Shown: positions 45,407-57,154 of the stretch, one piece after another
How the letters are laid out: the number at the start of each line of letters is the position of its first letter
Position numbering within the stretch: the first letter of the stretch is position 1
NCBI GenBank assembly: GCA_003254925.1
Contig: QANZ01001431.1
Coordinates: 59,178 to 123,177, forward strand
Reading direction: 5' to 3'
From: Chamaecrista fasciculata
Taxonomy: Eukaryota; Streptophyta; Magnoliopsida; Fabales; Fabaceae
Length of the DNA stretch: 64,000 nucleotides
Translations under genes and position numbers: made by a program
The notes under the pieces: model-generated
Told to the model about the DNA's origin: nothing
The model's input: only the letters and a program-made list of their open reading frames with translations
Databases searched by the model: none

Positions 45407-47617
45407 CTATTTAACTTCCTCGTCTACCAGTTCTCTTATAGTTTCCGAAGCATTCTCCTTAGGCTTTTTCACATCAACGGATCCATCATTAGCTTCTGTT
45501 TTCTGAAGGAGGTCCAAAGGTGTAGCTGCTGGATCCAACTCTCGACAACCCTTAGGAGCATTATCAGCTTCTTGACCTGTAAGCATGTAATTAGGAACCT
45601 GATGAGAGAAGCGAAACATTTCCTCCTTGGGAATCCTCATCACCTTATCAGGGTCTGTTTGCCTGCGAAACACGGTCCTGAAATCGTCGAGTTTAATCAG
45701 TGGGGTAACCAGTACACCATTCTCCTCATCGTATTCTTCAACCACCTCCACCATATCATACTTGTGAATCACGTCATCCGGAGTGTGTTGGTTCCAATCA
45801 GGAGACCAGTTTCTATAAATAGCCCAGACTTCACCTTTTACAGGAAAGATGCGAACAACTCCTCTGTTGCCTTTTGTCCATCTAACCTTGTGCGAAAATG
45901 AATTCAATGATTCAGTTATTTCATGCCTGCCAGTCCTAAAATCCCCACAGGTTTTAGTAAAACCTGCACCAACCCAGTCTATTGGACCCAATTCAACGTT
46001 GCTTCTAGAGTTGAGCCAACTGATTCGCATCTTAAATGGCTTCAAGGATATCACCTTTTGGATTCGGGCATAATATCGAGGCATTCCGTCATCATCATCA
46101 TAAGCAGCCCAGACCTGGTCCTCACCAAAGGAATTTTCAGTTCTGTCCAAGTCAAAATTGTGGAAATCTGGGTCAGGAACATTGATTGTAACATAGGCTT
46201 GGTCCTCCTTAACTACTTCATCAGCTGTTACAGGGACGGCATCACCTTCTATATCCCAGCTATTGGCAAGAGTGGACTCTTTATTTGGATAAGGAGTTTT
46301 ATTGGTCAATGTGCTTTTTTGTCTCTTGTTCTCTTTGGACTTGTTTGTGATCTTAGATTGAGCTACCGATCTCCATTCTTCCAGTTTCTTGCGAAGTTCA
46401 ATCTGTGCCTTCTCCACCAACATGTTCCTTATTTCAAACGCTGACAACTCTCTCGTAATGTTTGCCTTCATACTTGAAAAACCATGTCTTCTTTCTGTTT
46501 CCCAGTTAGCTCTTCTAAAATCAGGAGCAGCTCCATGTCCCATGGCCATTTGATTTGCCATGTATCCTTTGATACCATCTATGCAAGTGTCATCTGTCTT
46601 CCTCTTCTTCAAAGGTTTCTCCACTTTATGAAAAGAACTATCAGTCCTCTTAGACATTTGGCTCTTCTCCCATTCAGCAATTGATGGAGCTCCCTCTCGT
46701 TCTCTTCTCACTTTCTCACTTGCCTGCTGCACAACACTTGCAGCTTGCGCAGAAACAGATGATGATCCATCCACGTGACTGAAACCAGCCATGTTAGAAT
46801 GAGGACCCCACTGAAAGCTTGTTTTATTAAGGGATGACATGCCTGAAGAACCACTGGAAGTGTGATGTCGAGAACTCTGATGCTGTTGGCGAGATGGCCA
46901 ATTTGTGGACTTAAAATAATTTGGAGGTGGATCCTTCTCTATGGCCAAGAAAGCCTCGTGACAATTGGGACAGAGAAGTCTATGATTCAAATAAACCCTG
47001 AGATATTCGTAATGAGTCCTGCAGCGATTACAAATAGTCCAAAAGGTCTCAGTTGCCTTTTTTGGCTGACGAGGAGCTGAGGCATGACGTGCCTGAACAT
47101 TACTATTTCCAGTCCTCATGTTTGAAGTTGCATTCTTGTTAAAATTATAAAAACCATTTGAACTGGGTATTTCTGACTGAGACCCACCATGGTTGGGAGT
47201 TTTATGTTGAAAACCTTTCAGACTCCTCTTCTGATTATACTCCAGTCTCTTGGTTTTATCTGACAACAAACTCCATGCCTCTGAAACCAGCTTAAATGCA
47301 CCCTCTGCACCTAAAGACTTGTTTTTATCTGGGTGAAGTGTAAGAGCTAACTTCCTGTACTGTTTTCTAACCGTCTCTTCATCATCAAAGGGGTTCACAC
47401 CAAGTATACCATACCAATCCATTTCTCCACTTACTTTATTCTCAGCAGCGACATAAACTTCAAGAGTTGTCAAAAACTGTGGAAGACCGTCCAGTGCAGG
47501 GTACAGATTTAGAGCCTTGAGTGCAAACTTTTTGGCACCTGCATATTCCCTATCTGAAAATTTCTTCTCTGCTATTTCTTTGGCCCTAACAGCCTCATCT
47601 TTGTTGCAATCCATCAT
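45407..47617 (-). CDS. J-domain co-chaperone with zinc ribbon and DUF3444
   Basis: A single uninterrupted coding exon of 736 residues (735 if the second Met is used). The N-terminal 60 residues form a helical region typical of this plant DnaJ subgroup (AKEIAEKKFSDREYAGAKKF). The J domain is at about 66-130 with the essential HPD at 95-97 (LTLHPDKNKSLGAEGAFKLV). A zinc-ribbon-like pair follows, FWTICNRC (192-199) and CPNC (216-219). A Ser/Asn-rich, charged middle leads to a DUF3444 domain (about 480-690: DQVWAAYDDDDGMPRYYARI, FKMRISWLNS, GEVWAIYRNW, YDMVEVVEEYDEENGVLVTP). J proteins stimulate Hsp70 ATPase; the role of the DUF3444 class is poorly known. Similar to Arabidopsis AT5G53150. The CDS is intronless, but leader exons upstream are likely. 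Confidence 0.93.
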   Translation of the reverse strand: MMDCNKDEAVRAKEIAEKKFSDREYAGAKKFALKALNLYPALDGLPQFLTTLEVYVAAENKVSGEMDWYGILGVNPFDDEETVRKQYRKLALTLHPDKNKSLGAEGAFKLVSEAWSLLSDKTKRLEYNQKRSLKGFQHKTPNHGGSQSEIPSSNGFYNFNKNATSNMRTGNSNVQARHASAPRQPKKATETFWTICNRCRTHYEYLRVYLNHRLLCPNCHEAFLAIEKDPPPNYFKSTNWPSRQQHQSSRHHTSSGSSGMSSLNKTSFQWGPHSNMAGFSHVDGSSSVSAQAASVVQQASEKVRREREGAPSIAEWEKSQMSKRTDSSFHKVEKPLKKRKTDDTCIDGIKGYMANQMAMGHGAAPDFRRANWETERRHGFSSMKANITRELSAFEIRNMLVEKAQIELRKKLEEWRSVAQSKITNKSKENKRQKSTLTNKTPYPNKESTLANSWDIEGDAVPVTADEVVKEDQAYVTINVPDPDFHNFDLDRTENSFGEDQVWAAYDDDDGMPRYYARIQKVISLKPFKMRISWLNSRSNVELGPIDWVGAGFTKTCGDFRTGRHEITESLNSFSHKVRWTKGNRGVVRIFPVKGEVWAIYRNWSPDWNQHTPDDVIHKYDMVEVVEEYDEENGVLVTPLIKLDDFRTVFRRQTDPDKVMRIPKEEMFRFSHQVPNYMLTGQEADNAPKGCRELDPAATPLDLLQKTEANDGSVDVKKPKENASETIRELVDEEVK

Positions 47618-48412
47618 GCTTCTTTCTTCTCAACTCTTCAAGTTCTTCTTCCTCACCTAGCTAAAAGATGGCAGGAATTTGACTGAGCATTGGATTTTCT
47701 ATGATGCCACCTTCACTTTATCAAAACCCTTCAAATCTGAACTAGAGGAGAAAGAAAATGCGAAATGTCACCAAATTAAAATTAAAAATCATATAGCAAG
47801 AGAAATTTACATTTTATAGGAATCTAGTTAGAAGTTACTACTGGCACAAAATAAAATGTACCTATCCCATGCTAATGTCCTAGTACCAAATGCCATGTCT
47901 TATAATAAAATTCTTCCCAAAAAAAAAATGATTGTACTCTTGTGGAGACAATTATTCACCATGAGCTTAAATTCCACAAAGAATTATTTCACTTAACAAT
48001 CAAGTGGTTGGATCTAAAACTACAACTCAAGCTAGCTAAGAATAATCTTATTTTTATATCACATTGACAGATAATAAAAAAATCTGATCCTATTAACAAC
48101 CTATAACTTATAGCATATAGACTAAACAGTATATTGAGCTTGTGTTATGAAGTAACAATGAGAAAACTGTTTGGATGCTATTGGTGGAGCAACAAGTCTA
48201 CCAGCATTTTCAGAGTTATGTTTCATATGCATAGGTTAGACACTTGTAACTAGAAAAACTGTTGTTGAACACAAGATGTTAGCATACAAAAGAAATTTAA
48301 ATCTAATAGCATTGCACGTTAAGAAAGCAGGCCTCTTGTCCCCCTACAATTACTAGAAGAACAGCATCCATTATGTGTGCAGAAAGAGATAAGAGGTTAA
48401 GAACTTTAGGTA

Positions 48413-48684
48413 CAGTTGTCATGGAGGATTAAAAAAAGATCTGAGAGAAGTGGCAGGCTGTTATCATCTATTAATAGTAAATGAGAGGAGATTTTATAAT
48501 GTTGCTCCTAGCACAAAGCCTTTAAATCTATTGTTTACCAGCATGAACAGTTGTCATGGAGGATAAAAAAAGATCTGAGAGAAACGGCAGGCTGCTATCA
48601 TCTAATAATAGTAAATGAGAAAGAGATGATAAAACGTTGCTCCTACCAGAAAGCCTTTAAATCTTGTTGTTTACCAACATGAAC
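48413..48684. repeat. Tandem duplication (two 135-137 bp copies)
   Basis: cagttgtcatggagga(t)t followed by aaaaaagatctgagagaa, ggcaggctg(t/c)tatcatcta and gttgctccta at 48413-48547 is repeated head-to-tail at 48548-48684, with roughly 90% identity by eye. Confidence 0.85.
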
Positions 48685-51600
48685 ATAAATGTTGAACAAT
48701 AGATTAGGTTAAAATAAGTATGTCAATTACTTGTGGGCTGGGTTTGTACAAGCAGTACAGCCTTGAACTTGACAAAATTTATGAATGTAAATAGAAACAC
48801 AAGCCTGACTAAGCAAGTGAGTGATTCTGTTCAGATTACTCCCTTCTTTCTTTTCCCTCTTAACAAGGTGTTAGAGTTGATCTTGAGGGAAGTGTAGGGC
48901 TCAAATAGCTCTATGTTTTAACCGCTGGAGCTTTGAAAGCTCCAGTTCTCCCTTTTCCTTTGGGTGATTGAGAAGATATCTTGTGGTTTTTTGGTTTCAT
49001 CCTAGTTCAATGCATTTCTTGATCTTGAATGCTTGTATTGATTTTTCTTTTTAGTTTAATATTTTATAAGTTTCTTTGAGGTTTTGGGGAGTCACTCCAA
49101 AAAGCAAAAACAAAATGAAGACACTAGAGTTGTGCTTTGTTGAGTGTCCTGGTATGCAACCCAATTAGAGGAAACCTGCTAGGAGAATGTTGAAGCCACT
49201 CCGAAGAAGTTAGTCAAAGACTTCTAGGAGTTATGTCAACCCAACAAACATTTCCAAGAAGAGCATTTCGGGAAATTCCAAAGAGAACACTAAAAGGAAA
49301 ATAGGTCAAAGAATTCTGGAAATTGTTTGTCTACTCAGGATGTCATTAAACTTAGTGATAGTAGCTAAATTTCTTGAATCGCAATACTGCAACCATGTCA
49401 TGCTTTGTCCAAGCACTAAGGTTTCTGAGTCATTTTCTTTGAAAATAACTGGGTTTTGTTTGTAACAAGCTACGTTTGAAAATTGTTCAGCTTGAGGAAT
49501 TGAGCTAATGTTTAGAATCATGGTTGTCAATATCTCAATAACAATCATAAAATAGTTAAAATAAAATATTCTCCAAGAATCCCACTAGGATTGGGATCCA
49601 ATCTATCTGATTCTATCTTGGAAACCTACCTAACAATAAAATCGAAGCTAGAATACTAGCTTTTTAGATGTAGGATATTAATGTAATCTCTAATTGGTAA
49701 CCCACTTTTCCTTTCTCCTTTTGGATGAATTTTCTCCCTCAATAAAGTTTCAGATATGCCTTGCTATGTGGTAGGGACTGATAATGGAAAAGGAGTATGG
49801 TTTGACTTTTGATGACTGAATAAGACTAAGATGACTTGATCAATTGTCAAAGTTCCTCAAAATGATGGACAATGGGCTAGTTCAGCAATCTTGGAGGACA
49901 TGCCCACTTGGTTGGGCAATTCCACTCTCATCCTCCCCAGCAACTATCTAGGCTTGTGGTTCATCCTCTGCATTGGTGTTCTCATGTGATAGGATTTTGG
50001 TTTTCCATAAGATATATTCTATTTTCTGTTGTGTTGTTTCATTTTGCTGTTTTATTGTATTTGAACTATTATACTCTGTGTTGACTTAAGTAAAGTACTA
50101 TGCATTGGCCCAAAAAAGAAAGTATGAGTATTGTCACTTAAGAGTCCTATAAGTTATTTTATTGTAGGAATTGTAAACATTGCAACTTGTGATGTTAATA
50201 TGTAGTGAGATTTTGATGATGGCGTGGTTACTTTTGAATTATAGATAAGTATACATTTTTTTAAATGCTTGATTTAATCATATGGTAAGATCTTTTTGTC
50301 CTCTCTTGATCAATTCTATGTAACTTCTTGATCTTCATACCCTAGGTTAGAATAGTAAGAGTGTATGACCATAGGTTAAAATATGTGTATTGTTAACTAA
50401 TGGTTGTGCTTTTGCTATTCACACTGCACTTGTACATGCCCCTTAAATTCAAAGGGCACAGATGTGGGCAGATTGATATTTGGCTATAAGAAATAACAGA
50501 TTTCAGTAAGAGACTGATACTTGGTCACTTTCGATTTATCCTTCAAAATAGTGCCCAAAGCAAAGCTTCCTTTCATCTAAGATCCCTTGCCAATGCTATA
50601 TAGATGCTCCAATATGAAAAATTGTATATGACATATCTCAAGAAAGTCTACATATAATTCTAAACAGTTGAGGAACTACACAACCTCTTGATATAAAATT
50701 GTTCCTTCCAAGAGAATGCATTCATCATACAAAGGCTATAGCTTAAACACCTTGGGAGAGTAATATAAAGCAGTTTCTTCAAAGAATATGCATAGCTTAT
50801 GAAATGAACTAAGCTTAAACATCTTGGAAATAATAGCCAAGTAAAGGATTCAACTTTTTCTCTCTAAAAATCTTGATGAGTCAATCCCATCATCCAATTC
50901 TCAAATTAAAAGAAAAAAAGATATTCCCCCTAAGATATTTTGGATCTGATAATCAGAAAGTAATAGTCCAGAAGAGATAAATAAAACCAAAAGTTTTCAA
51001 AGGACGAGAGGGAAATCCCCATGATTTATTACATCAACACCTTTAAGATACAATATGTAATAAATCATAGTTCTGGTCTGATTCTTTAAGAAAACATAGA
51101 AGAGAAATTGTCAACTCCAAAAAAGTTATCCCTTCTTTTGGTATTGAAAATGTACTATTTTGATTTCTATAAAAATAGAAAAAAGGGGGCATTTGTTATA
51201 TTAGTAAGTTTTATTTGATTATTTAAAAGATTACCATGTAAACAGAGCTCTTCTATATTACAATACAATAACAAAAAAGTGACCGAGGGTGAAGAGCAAT
51301 AGTTACCATAGTTGTTTTCTGTTCCCTTATTTATCAACTTAAAGTTATAAGAAAGAAGATCTCACTAACCATCTAGCCGACAATTCTTACAAGAAATCTA
51401 TTAAGGTATCCATTAATAAGTGAGAAATTTCTTTCCTTACGTGCTTAGAAACATTGAAAGTTAGACCGAGCTCAAAAGACTTACATTCATGTAAGTTAGA
51501 AAAGGGGGATAGATCTACATACAAATGAATTGCAAACTACTGTAGTTCCAATAAAATATTATAGAAAAAAATTTAAGCCCATAAGAATTGCAATTACTTG

Positions 51601-51770
51601 AAAATGGCATTCTTTCAATAGTCGTTTAGAAACTCAGCTCAAATAGGGAACAAACTCCGTTGTTTTCTACCCGCTACAACACTCTATTTCATGACTTCAG
51701 AAGCCAGTATAAATCCTCACAAATGGAGAGTACGAACTTTGACTCTTCAGGAAAATAGAGCATCACCAAA

Positions 51771-51824
51771 AAAGTTTTTTTTTTTTTTTTTAAAAAAAAA
51801 ACNTTTTTTTTTAAAAAAAAAAAC
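51771..51824. other. Unresolved T/A homopolymer block with N
   Basis: Alternating long T and A runs surround an undetermined base at 51803. The lengths here are unlikely to be accurate. Single N's also occur at 43970 and 58578. Confidence 0.8.
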
Positions 51825-53861
51825 TAGAGGCCGTAAAATTAATATTGTGGGTGATAATCCGAAATCCCGAAACTATCCAGTCGAAAGAAAATTATTGGCC
51901 AAACAGAGAGAGTAAACAACGACACACAGAAATGATGCGAAATTCAAATCCATATTTTCTTCACCATGAATTTTCATAGAAACTCTTGCAGAAAATAAAC
52001 AAGCGAAAACTGCTAAGCAACCTGGTAGTAATGTTCAGAAATTACCTCAATTCAGACACTGAATTCGAACTCGAAGTCAGCTGATGTTCGCCTTGGATCT
52101 ACAGGGATATGCATTTCAACTAACATATAACGGTCGAAATTCACTATTTTGAATCCTGCAATTCAGCACCTTGAGCTGAAACCCTAGAGTTTGATGTATC
52201 TCAAATCTAACGAACGATTTAATCACAAAAAGAAAAAATAAATGAATACTCTTTTGAGAAGCAGCAATGATGAGATTAGTGAATAAGTAAAATTACCTAG
52301 TTGGAGAAAATCTGTGACGTTAACCAACTTGAATCTGAGACAACCATCACCATGTACAATGACCAATCTGTCAAAAGCCCTGAGAAACTGAGAAGAATCT
52401 ATTTGCCACAAAATACTTGTGAAAAAAGAAAATAGAAAAATACAAGGGAAAGTAAGTATGGAGCTGGTTAATATATATATTATTTTTTTTTCTCTTTTAT
52501 TCTTAACTCAAATGCACCCTTTTTTTTATGAGGAGTTGAAACGCCAACCTTAACCGGGGTTAAGTTTTAACCCTTGAGACTTGGGTTGCTGCATATGGTT
52601 AAATGTTGCCATGTTGTCAATGATTTAAAAAATGCAAAATTTTTATAGCTTATTGACTATTATTTTTTGTTAAAAAAAAAAACATATGCCTAATAATGAG
52701 CAAAAACTTCACATAATTTAAGTAATATTGTTTAATATTTAAAATGTATAAATGTTATGTTTTGATAGAAATTCAAGCTAAAAACTTGATCCTCATCTCA
52801 TGGATCCTACCCTTATTGCATCAAATCAAATGAAACTAGGTTCTTACCACTTACCAGGATGTTAGAATCATGTAATTTCTTAGATTTCCACATGAACGTC
52901 AAAATAGGGGGACAGATCATAGATCTCCGACCATTATTATCCCCTATATACTAGGAAGTGAGAGTTAACTGTTAAGCCTCAATAAATCCTGGTCATATTT
53001 TATCCATCATTAGTGTGCTTTATGATTTTTTTTAATTACTAATATTGGAAATTTTCATTTCTTCATTCTTATTTAATCATTAAGAGACAAATCTTGATTT
53101 ATCCATAGTTGCGAAAATCCATAATTTGTCTGAACTTCTAACTAATTTTAGTAGGTTTGATTACATTTTGTACCATAATTTACAAAATGCTGTGATTCTT
53201 TCCACATTTCGTCTTAAAATATATGACTCTACATATTTACTCGACCTTCTGTTCAATTGATTACATGTTAACACCCCAACTCACTTCATCACTAACTCAC
53301 ATTAGGTGATCGAAAAGTGGAACAAAAGAATTCGGTCCTAAAAAATTAGGAGCCAGTTGAGACGTAACTTTGTTGCATCTATACAAATGTGCTGCTTGAT
53401 ATCATATGATCATGTTAAAATATTAAATATAGTTTTGAGGAGAGAAGATTTCTTTGAACCCAAATTATGCTTCGAATGAATGAGCTATGTTTGACATGGT
53501 CCTCTGGGAGGTAAAAGTTAAACAAAAAGCGTCTTATTTGCATCTTCACTCTTGAATGAAAATATATAAAATCCAACGAAGCACAAAACTCCACTCAGCC
53601 GAAATAATGCACGGTGCATTTATTGGATCAAAAACAAAAATACCAAACGGTGCCTCTACAAGCCATTGACTTTAGATAAAATATATGGACAGATGCTAGA
53701 GAAACAGTTTAAAGAGACGATGATTAGGATGCAGGAGTGACTTAAGATTACAAAACTAATGAATAAACAAATCACAGGTTGGCATACACAAATCAGTTAT
53801 TTTGTGCATGTGCTGAGAAAGCTAATAAGCCTGTTCATTCAACTTTAACACATGTTGGATA

Positions 53862-56800
53862 CTAGCTGGATCCTGGACTTGCTTGGTCAGGATTAGTTGG
53901 GTTTGCTTTCTCATGATGGAAACGCACCACAATGCATGTAATGTTATCAGCACTGCCACGAGAAAAGGCGGCTTCCGTCAACTTACGAGCGGCTGCTTCA
54001 GGCTCGTCTTCAGTGCGGGCAAGAGAAGCAGCATCCTGTACAAACAGATGAGTAAAGATTTAAACAAAATAGGGAAATGACGGCGGGAAAGAAGACGACG
54101 ATAGCCGGGAGCTTACATCGTTTGGTACTACGTCCCATAGTCCATCACTTGCAAGCACTAGAAGCTCAAGCTCTTCATCTATCACCTGGTCCTGAAAGTG
54201 AATGAATAAACATAATAGAGTGAATGTCAACATATTCTGGGTTTCCCAATGAATCATATGATCACTCAATATCAGCATCCATGAAGGGAAAATAATTACT
54301 TTGTTTGAATCATCTAAAGCAATTAAATAGCTTAGTAACTAAGAAAATTGATAATGTAATCATGGTTTACCTGGATCTCAGGTTCTGCCACAACAAATTG
54401 CTTCAACATACGGTTACCAAAAGCACGAGACATTGCTAGCACACCTCCTACTCTCCAAGTACCTGATCAACAAAATAAACCTATTAAATGTCTACCTCTA
54501 TGAACTAATTACGCCAATATGTGACCACCCCCATAGTATGCTAGGTCTAATACCATACGTCCACTTATCTATTAATCCGTGTCATGAAACAAGGAAAATG
54601 TGATACACAGGAAAGTTTTTTCCTCAAACCCAGCAGGTTTGGATTGTCCACGAGCCAGTTATACAATTATAGATGATATCAAAATATTAGATATGCTTGA
54701 AGCCACACATGAAAGATCTTTTATTATTAAGGATCACTGATCAGGTTAGCGACCTTCTATAGTTGCCATGCATTCATGTGGGATCACTACTCTGTTAACA
54801 CTTGACATACTTTTTTTTTTTGGCCTGAAATAACACTTGACATACTATTTTGCATGAACGCCAGCCAAACCCAAAACATATTACTGCATTCTGTTATAAG
54901 TCAAAAAGATACTCCTTCCTAAGGATTCAAGAAAGATTTTGCTGGAGCTTCCAACATGGAACACCAAATCTTCAAATTTCAACTTTGGACAAAGAAATAT
55001 TACCAATTTACCATAATAATCCATAACCATTGCTTGTTGTACTTCTCTTCTTAAGAAGCAAATATTACCTGCCCACATGACGACACCCCCAGCATTTTCA
55101 ATTCTCTTCCGCTCATCACTCCTATTTGGTTTATGATCCTCGGATAGAGCAATGGCTGTTGAAAAGGAAATGAAAAGGTTACTTCTTCCTACTCATATTC
55201 CAGTTCTCAACATTACGAAAGTAAATAACAAAATCAGTAGCAGAGGAAGAGAAACACTAGATCAAGAATTTTCTTTTAAACACACTATTAAGACATGAGA
55301 AGTTATACTTCACTTATTTGATATAAATTTCTAAAACCATTATAATATGAAGAAATCAAAATATTATAGGACATCTGAAAAATACCTTTACCAGCCTTTG
55401 ATATTATCGTCCTAGAATCTCCAACATTGGCAACATAAAGATGGTTATCGACTAAAACTGCAGTCGAAGCTGTAGATCCATCATCCCGGAAAGTATCCCT
55501 TTCAGAATCCAGAAAATCAGCATCTGTCTGTCGATATGTTTCACCTGCAAGATTACATAAGTTACTATAGTGAGACAAATATGTTAGAAAGTAATCCATG
55601 CCCGAGCCTGGACCATATAAACAAAATGGGACCATCACCCAATGGATGCTTACTCAAAAAATTCCTCCCATATCAGAACCCAAGAGATTCTATCAGAAAA
55701 TTATACACGATGATGTATTTTTGTACTAGATAGAGTAGCGCATAATAGAAAATAAAGAGAGAATGAGAACACACTTATAGCCAATTTGGTATCTATCAAA
55801 AACTTGGGATGCTTCATGAGGTTATCAAAGAGATGCTCCTTCAAATACTCAGCAGCACGAGAACCACCATGACCTGTCAAAAGAAGAAGTTAGAAACCAA
55901 ATCAACAATAAATGACATAAGGCATAGTTTATAAGCGGTTGTTTATACATATTACTAAGACAACAGGACAGATGACCCACTTAAAACGCATTTCATACAT
56001 AATATCAGTTGCTAGTAACATAGTTAGGTGTTATCATTTCTTCCTTTTTAATTTGGCAGGATCAGGAGCAAGAAAGTGATGTGCTCTGAATTTTTTAAAT
56101 TATTCTAAGTCATTGGTAATGCCAGCTTTTGTATCGTGATATAATTTGATTCTTCATATGCTAGGACTAGACATCAGGGACACTCAATTTAGCAATTAAG
56201 CTATATGAAAAATTATAATTAGCCAGCCAAAAACCCCTATGAAACACTTAGTATTGAACATAGAGCTATGCAAATCATTTGATTTTATTTTGCAAGGATA
56301 ATGAGAAATCATTATATTTCAACCAATCAAATTTCAGTAATAGAAAATCTTACCATCAAATATTCCAAACAAGCATACTGATCGACCATCAATTTTTGAT
56401 ATCTTAATATCATAGAAATCCTCCATGGTCACTCTCTTGCCTCTAAAACTTGAATACCCACAGCTAAGTCTTCCATCTTCGCTGCCAATTAAAAATGCAA
56501 TTAAATAAGCTCAATCTGATAACAAGATAGATAGGGAAAAGAACCAGCCACTCAAGAATAATAGTTATTTATCAATCCCATTCATCCACTAGAAGCCCAA
56601 GCAAAGATTTCATATAAATTGAGCTGTTAGTCTGGATAAATGAAGATGAATTCAGCAAAGGAAAGTATCAAGATCGGAGAAGATCATGAATTTAATTCCC
56701 TTTCTAAGCTGATGCATAAGCTGTCATCAAAATTCAGGCTTAGCCACAAAATAATTGATGACCTTCCAACAGGGAAATATTTCCCCTTAAAGCTCCATCT

Positions 56801-57154
56801 TTTTCTCTTTAGCTTTTCCATGAGCAAAGACACAATCCAAATACGAGAAGGCAAAACAAAAACTTTAGAAACACTTAGCAAAGCAAATTGTGAATACAAT
56901 AATCACCTTTTCCACCCTCCACTGGCAAACCCACCACCATCATCTTTCTCTGGCAACATATCAACAATGGGTCCCGCTCTTGACATAGCACCTGTATCAA
57001 CCATCATCCCTATGCTTGTCTTAAATCCACGATTCCACGAATAAGTAATGGAGGGAACTTTATGCAAACTTCTCACAATGTTGTGGAATTGCACTTTATT
57101 GGTGATGGTTCCAACTTGAACAACCAAAGACTTTATACAACTGCTGTAAACCAT
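53862..57154 (-). CDS. Protein phosphatase 2C (PP2C76-type)
   Basis: Eight exons (minus): 56907-57154, 56354-56481, 55775-55873, 55386-55544, 55069-55155, 54371-54462, 54117-54191, 53862-54035. They join in frame to 353 residues. The PPM catalytic fold is complete: [12 protein letters not shown] (about 96-107), [16 protein letters not shown] (124-139), [86 protein letters not shown] and [12 protein letters not shown]. All metal-binding Asp positions I can place (in MED, DGHGG, SDGLWD, ADN) are present. Residues 1-82 are a non-catalytic, possibly organelle-directing extension ([15 protein letters not shown], basic, few acids). The closest match recalled is Arabidopsis AT5G53140, whose long acidic tail is absent here. 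It dephosphorylates Ser/Thr; substrate unknown. A leader intron is likely (acceptor at 57168, donor near 57557). Confidence 0.93.
54796..54846. mobile_element. Micro-insertion in a PP2C intron, 16-bp repeats
   Basis: taacacttgacatact at 54796-54811 recurs unchanged at 54831-54846. The 19-base insert is a T run plus ggcctgaaa, again the ttcaggcc-poly(A) signature in minus orientation. It lies in the intron between PP2C exons 5 and 6. Confidence 0.6.

Larger units (their letters stand above)
47618..52440 (-). other. Putative DnaJ leader exons and 4.3-kb leader intron
   Basis: On the minus strand a donor cactag|gtaatt-type site (ctccaactag|gtaat) ends an upstream exon at 52297. Next, an exon 52046-52098 has a ctgtag acceptor and a ttgag|gtaatt donor. 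A cctctag acceptor at 47742 opens the exon that carries the start codon. This implies a 4.3-kb leader intron (47742-52045). Inside it I see no gene, only a tandem duplication (48413-48684) and an unresolved homopolymer stretch (51771-51824). Confidence 0.45.

Noticed and set aside
45344-45901. 185-codon open frame on the plus strand
   Set aside because: It lies wholly antisense to the well-supported DnaJ coding exon, along with several other plus-strand frames at 45.8-47.1 kb; composition is explained by the DnaJ codons.
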